Source: Hirschia litorea (GTDB taxonomy: Bacteria > Pseudomonadota > Alphaproteobacteria > Caulobacterales > Hyphomonadaceae). From it: a stretch of DNA of 64,000 bases. Shown here one piece after another: positions 42,374 through 51,763 of the stretch; position 1 is the first letter of the stretch, and each line of letters starts with the position of its first letter. A program made the translations under genes and the position numbers. Below the pieces are notes generated by a model that worked only from the letters and a program-made list of their open reading frames with translations, had not been told where the DNA came from and ran no database searches. The stretch spans positions 1,054,001 through 1,118,000 of the forward strand of contig NZ_JBHTBR010000005.1 in assembly GCF_042665075.1 (NCBI RefSeq), read 5' to 3'.

Positions 42374-42813
42374 TTGAACTCACTTCCCAATTCTTATTTC
42401 GGCGTACACTGCAAACGGTAATCTGCGATTTATAACAATCAGGAGATAGGTCGACGCTTTTGCAGGGGGCGAGACATATCAGAGATTATGCGGATTGCAT
42501 TCGTGTATCTATTGTTTAATGTTTGATAACATCATATCTTTGAGTGTGCAAACAGAAATTCAGTTTTCTGAGGTGAAGTTTAGCTTCAAAAACGATGATT
42601 TTAAAAATGTGACTGTTAAATACCTACATATATTCAGCATTTTAGGTGTTGGAAACTAAACACGGTGCGTAGAGCCGTAAGGCAGAGTGTAATGTGAGAT
42701 ATTGTATACAGTCGATAATATCGGGGGTCGTTTAGGAGAATGTGTGGGTTTCTACCGGTAAAACTTAAGCGACCTTTGGTGGCTATTTCTAATAATAAAG
42801 TAGGGCAGGGAAA
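42374..42813. other. Intergenic region between divergent genes
   Basis: 440 bases with no gene seen. It contains ATGTT-TGAT-AACAT (42519-42532) running into AACATCATATCTTTG (42528-42542), and a TTGTATACAG dyad near 42703-42712 towards the lactonase gene. Confidence 0.5.
42519..42542. promoter_or_regulatory. Operator-like motif upstream of aldehyde dehydrogenase operon
   Basis: AACATCATATCTTTG, one base different from the site before the MFS gene, overlapping an ATGTT/AACAT dyad. Confidence 0.55.
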
Positions 42814-43887
42814 ATGAACTATTCAAGACGTGGCATATTATTGGCTGGAGCAGCTTCGATGGCTGCTTGCTCAATGCCAAACACATCCAATGAAAAAGAC
42901 AATATTGAAGGATCTGAAAATTCTGCGAGCAAACCTATTTTACCCGTGGGGGGATATATAGAGGAGACGGCATCAGGGATTGAAGACCTTATTGATGTGT
43001 CTTCGCCTGTAGAAGTAATTGGTGAAGGATATAATTGGGTTGAAGGACCAGCTTGGCATCAGGCGCGCAACGCACTTTATTTTTCTGATGTGAATGACAA
43101 TGTCATTTACGAGTGGACAACTAAAGCAGGGGTGAAGCCATTTGAAACGCCGGGCGGTGTTGCTCAAGAAAATGCACCTGGAAAAATACGCTTGGGATCG
43201 AATGGTCTCTGGGTGTTGCCCAATGGCGATATGATGATTTGCAATCACGGGACGCGCGCTGTTGAAAGGTTTGATTTCCAAACGCGCAAACGCACAACCA
43301 TAGCTTCAACATTTCAAGGCAAGCGTTTGAACAGCCCGAACGATGTCGTCGTTGCAAGTGATGGGACGGTCTATTTTACAGACCCTGTGTCGGGATTAGA
43401 AGGTGCGAACCAATCTCCATTAAAAGAGCAACCACATAATGGCGTCTATCGAGTCGATGTGAATGGTGAGATTAGTCTGCTATTAGAGGATATGATCTTC
43501 CCTAATGGTGTGTCTCTGTCGCCGGATGAGCGCTATCTATATATAGCGCAATCTGAGAAGTCAGAAGCTTTTGTGCGGCGTGTTGAATTGCTTGCCGATG
43601 GCGGGCTTGGAGAAGATAAAATATGGTTTGATGCGCGTCCTTTCTATGTGGATGGAGCAATTGGAAATCCTGATGGAATGGCGGTGTCAAAATCTGGACA
43701 TTTAGCTGTCACTGGGCCAGGCGGTATATTTCTTTTAACTCCTGATGGAAAATTATTGGGTCGCATCCGTACAAAATGGTTTGCGTCAAATTGCTGTTTT
43801 GGAGAAGACGGACAAACTTTATTTATAACGGCCGATGACTATATGTTGCGCGTGAAAACAAAAATGACTGGTGTGCAATGGGTTTGA
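42814..43887 (+). CDS. SMP-30/gluconolactonase-like lipoprotein
   Basis: This 357-residue six-bladed beta-propeller hydrolase has the N-terminus SRRGILLAGAASMAAC, combining a twin-arginine motif with a lipobox, so it is probably exported folded and lipid-anchored. The family metal-site motifs are WVEGPAWH, RLNSPNDVVVASDGTVYFTD and GNPDGMAVS. It hydrolyses sugar-acid lactones. Next to the aldehyde dehydrogenase and enolase-type enzyme, it could open a lactone in the same pathway, though its periplasmic location is then unexpected. Confidence 0.87.
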   Translation: MNYSRRGILLAGAASMAACSMPNTSNEKDNIEGSENSASKPILPVGGYIEETASGIEDLIDVSSPVEVIGEGYNWVEGPAWHQARNALYFSDVNDNVIYEWTTKAGVKPFETPGGVAQENAPGKIRLGSNGLWVLPNGDMMICNHGTRAVERFDFQTRKRTTIASTFQGKRLNSPNDVVVASDGTVYFTDPVSGLEGANQSPLKEQPHNGVYRVDVNGEISLLLEDMIFPNGVSLSPDERYLYIAQSEKSEAFVRRVELLADGGLGEDKIWFDARPFYVDGAIGNPDGMAVSKSGHLAVTGPGGIFLLTPDGKLLGRIRTKWFASNCCFGEDGQTLFITADDYMLRVKTKMTGVQWV

Positions 43888-44258
43888 GCCAGTTGGGGTG
43901 TATGTAACAAACGCCCAAAGATCCCAATCCGCACTAACAGTAGGAGGGCTTACTTAGGTAAGCTTTGCTATTGTTGGTGTGTAGATTGTCGAAACTTACC
44001 TGAAGAAATGGAGAGAAGGCACGAAATAAACATAGAAAAAGCGTTCAGAATAGAGGCAATATTTCGCGTGTGTTTCGTGACCAAAAAGCACGATGTAAGA
44101 GAGATTGATGTGCTTTTCATGACACAAATGTAATCATTTACATTTGTAAATCACTGTTTCTTTACGGAATAATTTTTGACTTGTGCGCCCTCTTGCCGGA
44201 ATTGAAATAGTAAGGCAGGCTTATCCCATCTTTTTTATTTTGGGAAATTACGGCGACG
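43888..44258. other. Intergenic region before second FecI cassette
   Basis: 371 bases with no gene seen. It contains a perfect dyad at 44124-44147 and AT-rich sequence up to the sigma start. Confidence 0.5.
44124..44147. promoter_or_regulatory. Perfect dyad upstream of second FecI gene
   Basis: ACAAATGTAA and TTACATTTGT, 10-base perfect arms with TCAT spacer, 111 bases before the sigma start; candidate operator. Confidence 0.5.
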
Positions 44259-44858
44259 ATGTCGAATAATTCACTGCCATCTCAACAAGACCATAAGGAC
44301 GAAGAAAAAATCATTTCTTCGGACGAGAATGTTGAGACAGCATACTTGAATTCTTTGACAGAGTTGAAGCGTTATATTGTTCGCCTTTTGCCGAATTCTC
44401 ATCTGACAAGTGAAGTTGATGATATCGCTCAAGAGGTGTTTTTACGCGCTTATGCAGCGAAGAAAAATCAGAAATTGGAGTTTGGAAGAGCGTATCTTTA
44501 TAAGATTGCGCGGCATCTTTCCTTCAATGTTTCTAGAAAACGCAGAAGATCAGTTGAACTTGTAGTAGAGGATTTTGTGCGCGAAGGTGTTGCAGAAGAT
44601 GTACAAGGGCATGCCGAGCAGTTATTTCAGCGTGATAGATTGAAAGCGTTGAATGAAGCAATGGCAACATTACCGCCTAAGTGCAGAGAAGTATTTTTCT
44701 TGCGCCATTTTGAGGGTTTGTCACATAAGGAAATAGCAAAGAAGCTGGAAATTTCGCCCAGCACAGTAGAAAAACACATTGCTAAAGCACTGCTTATCAC
44801 ATCCAGACACATGAAGGCGTCGGGATATGAGGGGCGACCTGACCGTGACGAACATTAG
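44259..44858 (+). CDS. FecI-type ECF sigma factor (second cassette)
   Basis: This 199-residue protein has region 2 VDDIAQEVFLRAYAAKKNQK and AYLYKIARHLSFN, and region 4 LPPKCREVFFLRHFEGLSHK, then EIAKKLEISPSTVEKHIAKA. It has a longer acidic N-terminus than its paralogue at 30953. FecR and a transducer receptor follow, so it is expected to activate the receptor gene when the ligand is sensed outside. Confidence 0.88.
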   Translation: MSNNSLPSQQDHKDEEKIISSDENVETAYLNSLTELKRYIVRLLPNSHLTSEVDDIAQEVFLRAYAAKKNQKLEFGRAYLYKIARHLSFNVSRKRRRSVELVVEDFVREGVAEDVQGHAEQLFQRDRLKALNEAMATLPPKCREVFFLRHFEGLSHKEIAKKLEISPSTVEKHIAKALLITSRHMKASGYEGRPDRDEH

Positions 44859-44890
44859 AGCAAACGTATTTATACAAAACGACCATGTAG

Positions 44891-45955
44891 GTGATTTTGA
44901 CCAAGAGTATTGAAGATAGAGAGATGGAAGCCTGTGCATGGATCGCAAAGATCGATGGCGGGTCAGCTACGTCTGAAGATATTCAAGCTTTACGTGGTTG
45001 GCTTCAGGTCCATCCAGAGAATAAACGCGCTTTTGAAATGTTCTCCAGCGATTTCATCGCGGTCCGAGATCTATTATCAACTGTAGGCGAAGCTGTGCTA
45101 GACCTTGAGGCGGCAAGTAACCCGTCTAACTCTTTTGCTGGCTGGCTTAAAACAGCAAAGAGAAATTGGGGATTGATGGCGACAGGCGGAGCGTTGGCGG
45201 CCAGTCTCATCTGGGGCAGTTTCATGCTGCCGGGCGGATTTATGGATTCCGTTATCCCTAAAACCGAGAGCCCCGTTTTTTATGCATCAAATGTTGGGGA
45301 GCAGGAAACAATTCAGCTTGCCGATGGTTCAACAGTGATGCTCAATACAGACACTGAGCTATCTGTAGAATATACCCCTTACGAGCGACGCGTTCAGCTT
45401 GTGAAAGGGGAGGCCGTGTTTAATGTGGCGAAAGACCCTAACAGACCTTTCCGCGTGCACAGCAATAGAACTGTGGTGCAAGCAATTGGAACAGTTTTCT
45501 CAGTGAAGTCGGTCAAAGGCAAGGTAGAATTGCTTGTTGAGGAAGGCATTGTCGAGATGACGGCAAACGCCGTTGCGAAAGTCTCCATTGACCTTAATAA
45601 CAGTATCGAACTCTCAGAGAAGCGGCGCGTGACATCCGGTAGTTATGCGGTGTTTGAGAGTGAGACAGACAAGCTCACAGAGATTAAAGATATCGCTCTG
45701 GTCGAGCGACGTATGTCGTGGCGTAAAGGTATGCTGACATTTGACAACGAACCCCTGCGGGAAATTGTCGAAGAGTATAACCGTTATTCAGGGCGTAGGA
45801 TCGTTGTTGAAGACCCTGCATTGCAAGAAATAGCTATCGGTGGGACCTTTCCCATTGGTCAGACGGACGCATTCTTGGATGCGCTAGAGCAAGGTTTTGG
45901 TATCGCGGTACAGCATCGCGATGATCAGACGATTTATTTGACGAGCTCAAATTAA
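44891..45955 (+). CDS. FecR-type anti-sigma/transducer (second cassette)
   Basis: This 354-residue single-pass protein has an N-terminal anti-sigma domain (EACAWIAKIDGGSATSEDI) and a TM at about 94-113. The periplasmic FecR domain follows (QLADGSTVMLNTDTELSVEY, VHSNRTVVQAIGTVFSVKSV), then a C-terminal STN-like domain (LTFDNEPLREIVEEYNRYSG). The start is GTG at 44891; an internal ATG at residue 12 is the alternative. It lies 32 bases after the sigma gene. Confidence 0.88.
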   Translation: MILTKSIEDREMEACAWIAKIDGGSATSEDIQALRGWLQVHPENKRAFEMFSSDFIAVRDLLSTVGEAVLDLEAASNPSNSFAGWLKTAKRNWGLMATGGALAASLIWGSFMLPGGFMDSVIPKTESPVFYASNVGEQETIQLADGSTVMLNTDTELSVEYTPYERRVQLVKGEAVFNVAKDPNRPFRVHSNRTVVQAIGTVFSVKSVKGKVELLVEEGIVEMTANAVAKVSIDLNNSIELSEKRRVTSGSYAVFESETDKLTEIKDIALVERRMSWRKGMLTFDNEPLREIVEEYNRYSGRRIVVEDPALQEIAIGGTFPIGQTDAFLDALEQGFGIAVQHRDDQTIYLTSSN

Positions 45956-46212
45956 AATAAACATTTCAGCATGTTATGTTCTCATAATACTTGAAAATTT
46001 TTGTGCTGATTGTTGCCAATGATCCGTAAAAAGATAAGTATGAAATTCGCCTGCAAACTAATAAATTTACATATAAATCGCAAAAGTATGACTTTTTAAT
46101 AGAGGATATCTATCCGCCGTTTGTTTACAACTAAGACGCCGCAATCAAAACAATAAAAGGTGGCGTTACCTGGGGAGGTAAAAGGATTATTATACGGTCA
46201 AGGAACCTATTC

Positions 46213-49200
46213 TTGATGGGTGTAACGGTCTGCACTTTGGCATTCCAAACAGCTAAGGCTGAAGGGATGAAGCACGTTTTTAATGTGCCGCCAATGACAG
46301 TCGTTGATGCCTTGAGGATAATTTCCGAGAAGTCTGATTATCCTTTTCTCTACTCTCCCAAAATAGTTGGAACCATCTCCACTGATGGTTTCGTTTGTGA
46401 ATGTACGGTGGACGAGGTGCTTGCTAAACTTCTTGAAGGGCATGACCTCGAAATTCGGCGAACAGAATATAATGTTATTCTCATTCGTCGCATTACCCCA
46501 CCGTCAGAGAATGGGGTAGGAAACGTGACGAATAATCAAAAGAAAGCTTTGTTGGCTGGGGCTGCTGCTGCTGCTCTAGTTTTGGGGAACCAACAAGCAA
46601 ATGCTCAAGAGACAACTGAGCAAGCGGCAATTGAAGCGCAAGATGAGCAACGTACACTTGATACAATCGTTATAACCGGATTGCGTCAAAGTCTTGCACA
46701 AGCTGTGGACCGCAAAAGAAACAGTAAAGATATTATAGATAGCATTGTATCTGAGGATATTGGTAAATTCCCAGACGCAAACGTGGCTGAATCACTTCAA
46801 CGTATTTCTGGTGTGTCGATCGACAGACAGGGCGGTGAAGGACAATCAGTGACGGTGCGTGGTTTTGGTCCACAATTTAACACTGTTTTGGTGAATGGAC
46901 GCCGCATTGCATCAGATGCAAATGGACGCTCGTTTAACTTTGACCTCGTGCCAGCTGACCTTATCGGTGGTGCGGATGTATACAAATCTGCGAATGCCGC
47001 TTTGCAAGAAGGTGGTATTGGTTCAACCATCAATCTACGTCTTCAGCGTCCGCTTGATATTGGCAAATTCTCAGCGGTTGTCAGTGGTAAGGGCGTTTAT
47101 GACAAACAGGCAGAAGAAGTTGCGCCGCAATTATTTGGCTTCGTAAGCAATACCTTCCTTGATGATAAACTTGGTGTGTTGGTGTCGGCCTCTTATCAGA
47201 CCCGTAAAACATCAAACGATCAGGTGACAGCAAACAATAAATTCACTGAAGATTTCTTTGACGAGGAAACGCGCAAACGTGTATTTGCGAATGGTGTGGG
47301 TAATCCAGGCGTCGACAATTATGTCCACCTAACGCAAACAAATTATATCCGCGCAAATGAAGATCGCGACCGTTTAGGTTTATCTGGTGTGGTAGAATTT
47401 GAGCCAACCAATAATCTAAAATTCACTGTTGATGGTCTCTACACTAAGTTTCAGGTGACGGGTAACACAGTCAGCAACATGACGTTCAATGAGCGTGCAA
47501 CTTTCCACAATGCAGTCGCAGATGAAAACAATGTGATTTTGCGGTATGATAACTTTGGGAACCCGTTCAACATCTTTATCGCAAATAATCGCGATTCAGA
47601 TCTCTACCAAATTGGTGGTAAAGTTGAGTGGGACATCACTGACAATCTAAAAGCTACTTTTGATGTCTCCAAATCCCATGCGCAAAACGATGCCGCTGGT
47701 GGTAACTATTATGTGGTGGTTGCAGGCGAAAAAGCGATCTTGCGTAACGACCTTACATCCGGTCAACCAGCTCCAATCGGTACAAGCTATCTCTTCACAC
47801 CAAGCACAGAAGATTTGAACGGCGATGGTGTTGTTGACCAATATGACTATGTCTTAGGCGATCAAATCGTCGTGCCTGATATCAACAAGCAAAACTCTTG
47901 GTATTCCCAACGTTCGGGTGAGGGCGACGAAGATGATATCACGGAGATCAAAGGTGATTTCGCTTGGAATGTTGATTATGGATATTTGCGCTCTGTAACG
48001 GCGGGTGCCTATCACGGTAAGCAAGAAAAAATCCACACAAGTGCGCGTACTGCAAACCCAAACAATGTACAGTATTTGAATGCGCAGATTCCACTTCCGG
48101 CAAGTTTCTTCACAGTTGACCATCGTGATGGCTTCCTTGGAGCCGTTCCAGGTAGCTATCCATCTGCAACACTGAATTTTGATGTTGAAGAAGTGATCGA
48201 ATATCTTGAGCGTCCTGAATCTCTCGCCTTGCGCGATGAGTTGAATGGCCTTCCACCGGGTACAACTGCTGCTAATTTTGTGGGTGGTTTGGCTGCTGTT
48301 CCAGATCTTGCAAATGGATATGAGGTTGAAGAAACGATCACATCCTTCTTTGTTAACACAGAATTTGGTGCTGACATTGGTGAGATGGAATTGAATGTGA
48401 ACGCTGGGCTTCGTTATACAAAAACTGAAGCAACATCAGCTGGTTATGCGCAAGGGTTTGCTAACTTCCGACCTAATACATCTCGTCCTGATGTGTTGGA
48501 TGTAACGCGCTCCGTTGCAGCTCCGATCAGTGAAGACACATCGTACAACAATCTTCTACCATCAATTAATGCGCGTCTGCGTGTGAATGATAATGTTATC
48601 TTACGTGCTGCTTATTCAGAAACGCTTACGCGTCCAAACTTGAGCGATTTGAACCCAAGCATTATTACGCCGTTTGAGACACGTCTTTCAAACATGACTG
48701 GTACAGCAGGTAACCCTGCATTGAAGCCCTATATTGCCAAAAGCTTGGACTTCTCGTCTGAATTCTATTTTGGAGATTCTACAATTTTCTCAATGGGATT
48801 GTTCAATAAAGACATTGATGGCTTCATCGTTCGTGGAGGCGCACGTGAGGCGATTACTGTGCCAGAGCCAAATGATTTGGATTTGATTACAGAAGACCGC
48901 ACCAACATTAGCGGAAATCAGATTTTCTTCCTTATCGACAGACCGCGTAACCTTGAAACAACAAGCGTGTATGGGGCGGAATTCTCCTTCCAACACACAT
49001 TTGACTACCTTCCAAGCTTCCTGCAATACACAGGGATCAATGCCAACTTCACATATGTGAAAGGCACGGATGAGTTTGATGTGACACGTCAGGATAACAA
49101 TGTGGTTCTACCTGGTTTGGGTGACTCACAAAACGTTGTTTTATTCTATGATGACAAGCGGTTTGAAGCGCGTGTGGCCTATAACAGCCGTGACCGTTTC

Positions 49201-49419
49201 TTCCGTAACTTTGCGGGTCTAGAGCCTGTGTATACAGATCAGTATGATCAAATTGATGCGCGTATCGCATACAACTTCAAAGACCGGTATCAGGTGTTTG
49301 TTGAAGGTACGAACCTCACTGAATCATACTCACGTAACACAGGACGTTCAGACGTGCGTTTCGTAAGTCTGGAATCTCCGGGTGCACGATTTACACTTGG
49401 CGCGCGTGCGCGCTTCTAG
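46213..49419 (+). CDS. TonB-dependent transducer receptor with STN domain (second cassette)
   Basis: This receptor of about 1068 residues has a hydrophobic leader (MGVTVCTLAFQTAKA), STN domain about 20-100, TonB-box region DTIVITG, plug (VAESLQRISGVSIDRQGGEG) and a barrel ending RF. The start is unclear. TTG at 46213 has AAGGA eight bases upstream, but the leader then lacks a charged n-region. The in-frame upstream codons to 46186 (I-I-R-S-R-N-L-F) would supply one and begin with ATT behind GGGGAGG. A second signal-like stretch (KKALLAGAAAAALVLGNQQA, then NAQ) follows an in-frame GTG at 46525 with TAGGA upstream. Confidence 0.88.
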   Translation: MMGVTVCTLAFQTAKAEGMKHVFNVPPMTVVDALRIISEKSDYPFLYSPKIVGTISTDGFVCECTVDEVLAKLLEGHDLEIRRTEYNVILIRRITPPSENGVGNVTNNQKKALLAGAAAAALVLGNQQANAQETTEQAAIEAQDEQRTLDTIVITGLRQSLAQAVDRKRNSKDIIDSIVSEDIGKFPDANVAESLQRISGVSIDRQGGEGQSVTVRGFGPQFNTVLVNGRRIASDANGRSFNFDLVPADLIGGADVYKSANAALQEGGIGSTINLRLQRPLDIGKFSAVVSGKGVYDKQAEEVAPQLFGFVSNTFLDDKLGVLVSASYQTRKTSNDQVTANNKFTEDFFDEETRKRVFANGVGNPGVDNYVHLTQTNYIRANEDRDRLGLSGVVEFEPTNNLKFTVDGLYTKFQVTGNTVSNMTFNERATFHNAVADENNVILRYDNFGNPFNIFIANNRDSDLYQIGGKVEWDITDNLKATFDVSKSHAQNDAAGGNYYVVVAGEKAILRNDLTSGQPAPIGTSYLFTPSTEDLNGDGVVDQYDYVLGDQIVVPDINKQNSWYSQRSGEGDEDDITEIKGDFAWNVDYGYLRSVTAGAYHGKQEKIHTSARTANPNNVQYLNAQIPLPASFFTVDHRDGFLGAVPGSYPSATLNFDVEEVIEYLERPESLALRDELNGLPPGTTAANFVGGLAAVPDLANGYEVEETITSFFVNTEFGADIGEMELNVNAGLRYTKTEATSAGYAQGFANFRPNTSRPDVLDVTRSVAAPISEDTSYNNLLPSINARLRVNDNVILRAAYSETLTRPNLSDLNPSIITPFETRLSNMTGTAGNPALKPYIAKSLDFSSEFYFGDSTIFSMGLFNKDIDGFIVRGGAREAITVPEPNDLDLITEDRTNISGNQIFFLIDRPRNLETTSVYGAEFSFQHTFDYLPSFLQYTGINANFTYVKGTDEFDVTRQDNNVVLPGLGDSQNVVLFYDDKRFEARVAYNSRDRFFRNFAGLEPVYTDQYDQIDARIAYNFKDRYQVFVEGTNLTESYSRNTGRSDVRFVSLESPGARFTLGARARF

Positions 49420-49434
49420 TTTGTAACTGAATAG

Positions 49435-49466
49435 ATATGGGGAGGGTAAAACCTCCCCATATTTTT
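49435..49466. terminator. Bidirectional terminator between receptor 2 and GDPD
   Basis: Perfect arms ATATGGGGAGG/CCTCCCCATAT, loop GTAAAA, then five Ts; it overlaps the end of the converging gene. Confidence 0.88.
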
Positions 49467-50400
49467 AGAGTGCATCACGAACTTTAAGTGCCGTTGCGGG
49501 AAAGTCGGCCCACACACCATCAACACCCGCATTGAAGAGGGCGATCAGCTCATCTTCAACGCTAGAATACCCCTCCATCACAGCATCATCACGCAAGGTG
49601 TAGACGTGTACCACGAGGCCAGCAGCATGAGCGCGGGCGACATAATCACTCGTTGAACCATCCGAATTGAGCACTAATTCTTTATAGATGCCCAAACCTG
49701 TCGTCGTTGTATCTTCAATCTTGATATCCCAACCCATGGGCTTTGCTGTTTTCTCAATGGCGATGTTCTGAATAAGTGGAAGATCGCTCTTCTGGCTCAC
49801 CTTATTTAGAAAGCTAGGCTCAAAGCATTGAATAAAAACAGGTATTCCAAGTTTTTGTAATTGTTTCTTTTCAATTCCGTTCAGAAGGGGATCAACCATG
49901 TCATGGCCGATTGAGGCAAAATAATTAGGCCATTTTGCTTCAATATGTAGTCCTACAATGCGTCCTTTGTTTGCGTGATGAATCGCCAGATCCATAATTT
50001 CTTCAAAAGTTACAATATCATAGATGTCGTCATGCGCTTTTGAACGCCCTTTAAAAGCTTGACGTGCTTTTAAGGTTTTAATCTCTTCGAGCGTGAAATC
50101 ATCAACCCACCAATCTTCCTGTACACCTAAAGGGGTTTCTCTGCTGGTTTTGCGGTCAGCAAACTCAGGGTGATCGGCTATATTGGTTGTGGCAGAAAGG
50201 TAGGAATCATGGCTGATGATAAGTACACCATCTGATGTCATTACCAGGTCTGGTTCGATGAAATCAGCACCTTGTTCAATCGCTGTTTCATATGCCTTTA
50301 TAGTGTGCTCGGGATATAAACCAGATGCACCGCGATGGGCAATAACAATAGGTTTTTCTTTGTTTAGTGTCTTGTAATCACTTGTTTTAATATCACTCAT
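49465..50400 (-). CDS. Glycerophosphodiester phosphodiesterase family
   Basis: This 311-residue GDPD-fold (TIM barrel) enzyme hydrolyses glycerophosphodiesters to glycerol-3-phosphate and an alcohol. The catalytic region is IAHRGASGLYPEHTIKAYE, with metal ligands in DFIEPDLVMTSDG and ISHD. It resembles GlpQ in length, but no signal peptide is visible at MSDIKTSDYKTLNKEK, so it may be cytoplasmic unless an upstream start is used. It is not obviously linked to its neighbours. Confidence 0.88.
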   Translation of the reverse strand: MSDIKTSDYKTLNKEKPIVIAHRGASGLYPEHTIKAYETAIEQGADFIEPDLVMTSDGVLIISHDSYLSATTNIADHPEFADRKTSRETPLGVQEDWWVDDFTLEEIKTLKARQAFKGRSKAHDDIYDIVTFEEIMDLAIHHANKGRIVGLHIEAKWPNYFASIGHDMVDPLLNGIEKKQLQKLGIPVFIQCFEPSFLNKVSQKSDLPLIQNIAIEKTAKPMGWDIKIEDTTTTGLGIYKELVLNSDGSTSDYVARAHAAGLVVHVYTLRDDAVMEGYSSVEDELIALFNAGVDGVWADFPATALKVRDAL

Positions 50401-50636
50401 CCCTACTGCTCCAATTGCTTAATAGACTACAAAGACAATCCTTTAAGACACTCTTTCATTCTTCATCCTATCGAAGCAAGTAGGCGATAGTTACAAGGTG
50501 TTCACGTGTAAGTGATCTGGAGCGGGGCGTTTGAGCCTTGATTCGGCTGCGGAATGATTCGAAAAGTGGTATAGTTGGGGGTGAACTCTATATCAGAGCT
50601 ATTGTGCCTCAAAAGTTAGTAAAACTGGATAGTAAA

Positions 50637-51761
50637 ATGACTGCACTAAAAGCATGCGGTATTGCAATGTTATGCCTTCTGGGAGTTGCGTCAGCAAATG
50701 CGCAATCTGGAAGAGGTGGAAATCAGTCTGCAGCCAATGTTTTTGTTGAGCCTGTTCAGAGTATTGAATTTTTTAATAATATTGAAGCGTTGGGAACGTT
50801 AGAGCCTAAAGAGCGCGTAGATCTAACACTTAATACAGCAGATCGCGTAACCTCATTATATTTTGAAGACGGGCAGCGCGTTAAAAAAGGCAAGACGCTT
50901 TTATCACTAGCGCAAGCTGAACAGGTTGCTTTGGTTGAAGCTGCAGAGGCAAGTGAAGATGAGGCTATCAAGCAACTCAATCGCGCGATACAGCTTGCGA
51001 ATGAAGATGCTGTATCTCAATCTCAGCTAGATCAAGCGCGCCGGAATGCGAACGCTGCTAAAGCGCAAAAAGCGGCTGTATTATCACGCTTAAAAGACCG
51101 TGTGTTGGTTGCGCCATTTGATGGTGTATTAGGGTTTCGCCGTGTAAGTGTTGGTTCTTATGTAAGTGCGGGTGATACGATAGCGACACTTATAGATGAC
51201 TCTGAAATGCGATTGGAATTTTCTATTCCTTCTGTGTTTTTAAGGTCTCTAACACTGGGAACTCAAATTGTAGCGGAAACGGCTGATATTCCAGGTGAAA
51301 CTTTTTCCGGCGAGATTACAAGTATTGATAATGCAATCAATCCTGTCACACGCTCTGTTACTGTGCGGGCAACATTACCCAATGAAGATAGAATACTAAA
51401 GGCGGGGATGTTTATGACTGTTGAGCTTCGCGCAAATCCGCGAACCGCTCTTGCAGTTCCAGAGGGGGCTATTGAGCCGCGCGGTCCGTTATCTTTTGTC
51501 TATGTTGTGGATGATCAGGAAGGTGCGCTTTTCGCCAAACGCGTCGAGGTCACACCCGGTTTGCGCAGCAATGGTATGGTGGAAATCGAAGCTGGGCTTG
51601 AAGATGGACAACTGATCGTCACAGAAGGTCTAATCCGAGTGCGTGATGGCGGTGCTATCAAAATAGAAGACAAAGCGATGCTAAGCCCACGAATAAACTC
51701 ACCTAAAGCACAGAGCATTGTTTCTAAAGATGAAAATTCACGTGCTTCAGGCGCGAGTTAA
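50637..51761 (+). CDS. RND efflux periplasmic adaptor
   Basis: This membrane-fusion protein of about 374 residues has signal MTALKACGIAMLCLLGVASANA. A biotinyl-lipoyl half-motif, an alpha-hairpin (about 85-140) and a second lipoyl half (RVLVAPFDGVLGFRRVSVGS, then YVSAGD) follow, then the beta-barrel domain. I chose the ATG at 50637 because it starts the signal peptide; a frame to 50538 exists. It forms a tripartite pump with the permease 2 bases downstream. No outer-membrane channel gene is present here. Confidence 0.87.
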   Translation: MTALKACGIAMLCLLGVASANAQSGRGGNQSAANVFVEPVQSIEFFNNIEALGTLEPKERVDLTLNTADRVTSLYFEDGQRVKKGKTLLSLAQAEQVALVEAAEASEDEAIKQLNRAIQLANEDAVSQSQLDQARRNANAAKAQKAAVLSRLKDRVLVAPFDGVLGFRRVSVGSYVSAGDTIATLIDDSEMRLEFSIPSVFLRSLTLGTQIVAETADIPGETFSGEITSIDNAINPVTRSVTVRATLPNEDRILKAGMFMTVELRANPRTALAVPEGAIEPRGPLSFVYVVDDQEGALFAKRVEVTPGLRSNGMVEIEAGLEDGQLIVTEGLIRVRDGGAIKIEDKAMLSPRINSPKAQSIVSKDENSRASGAS

Positions 51762-51763
51762 AA

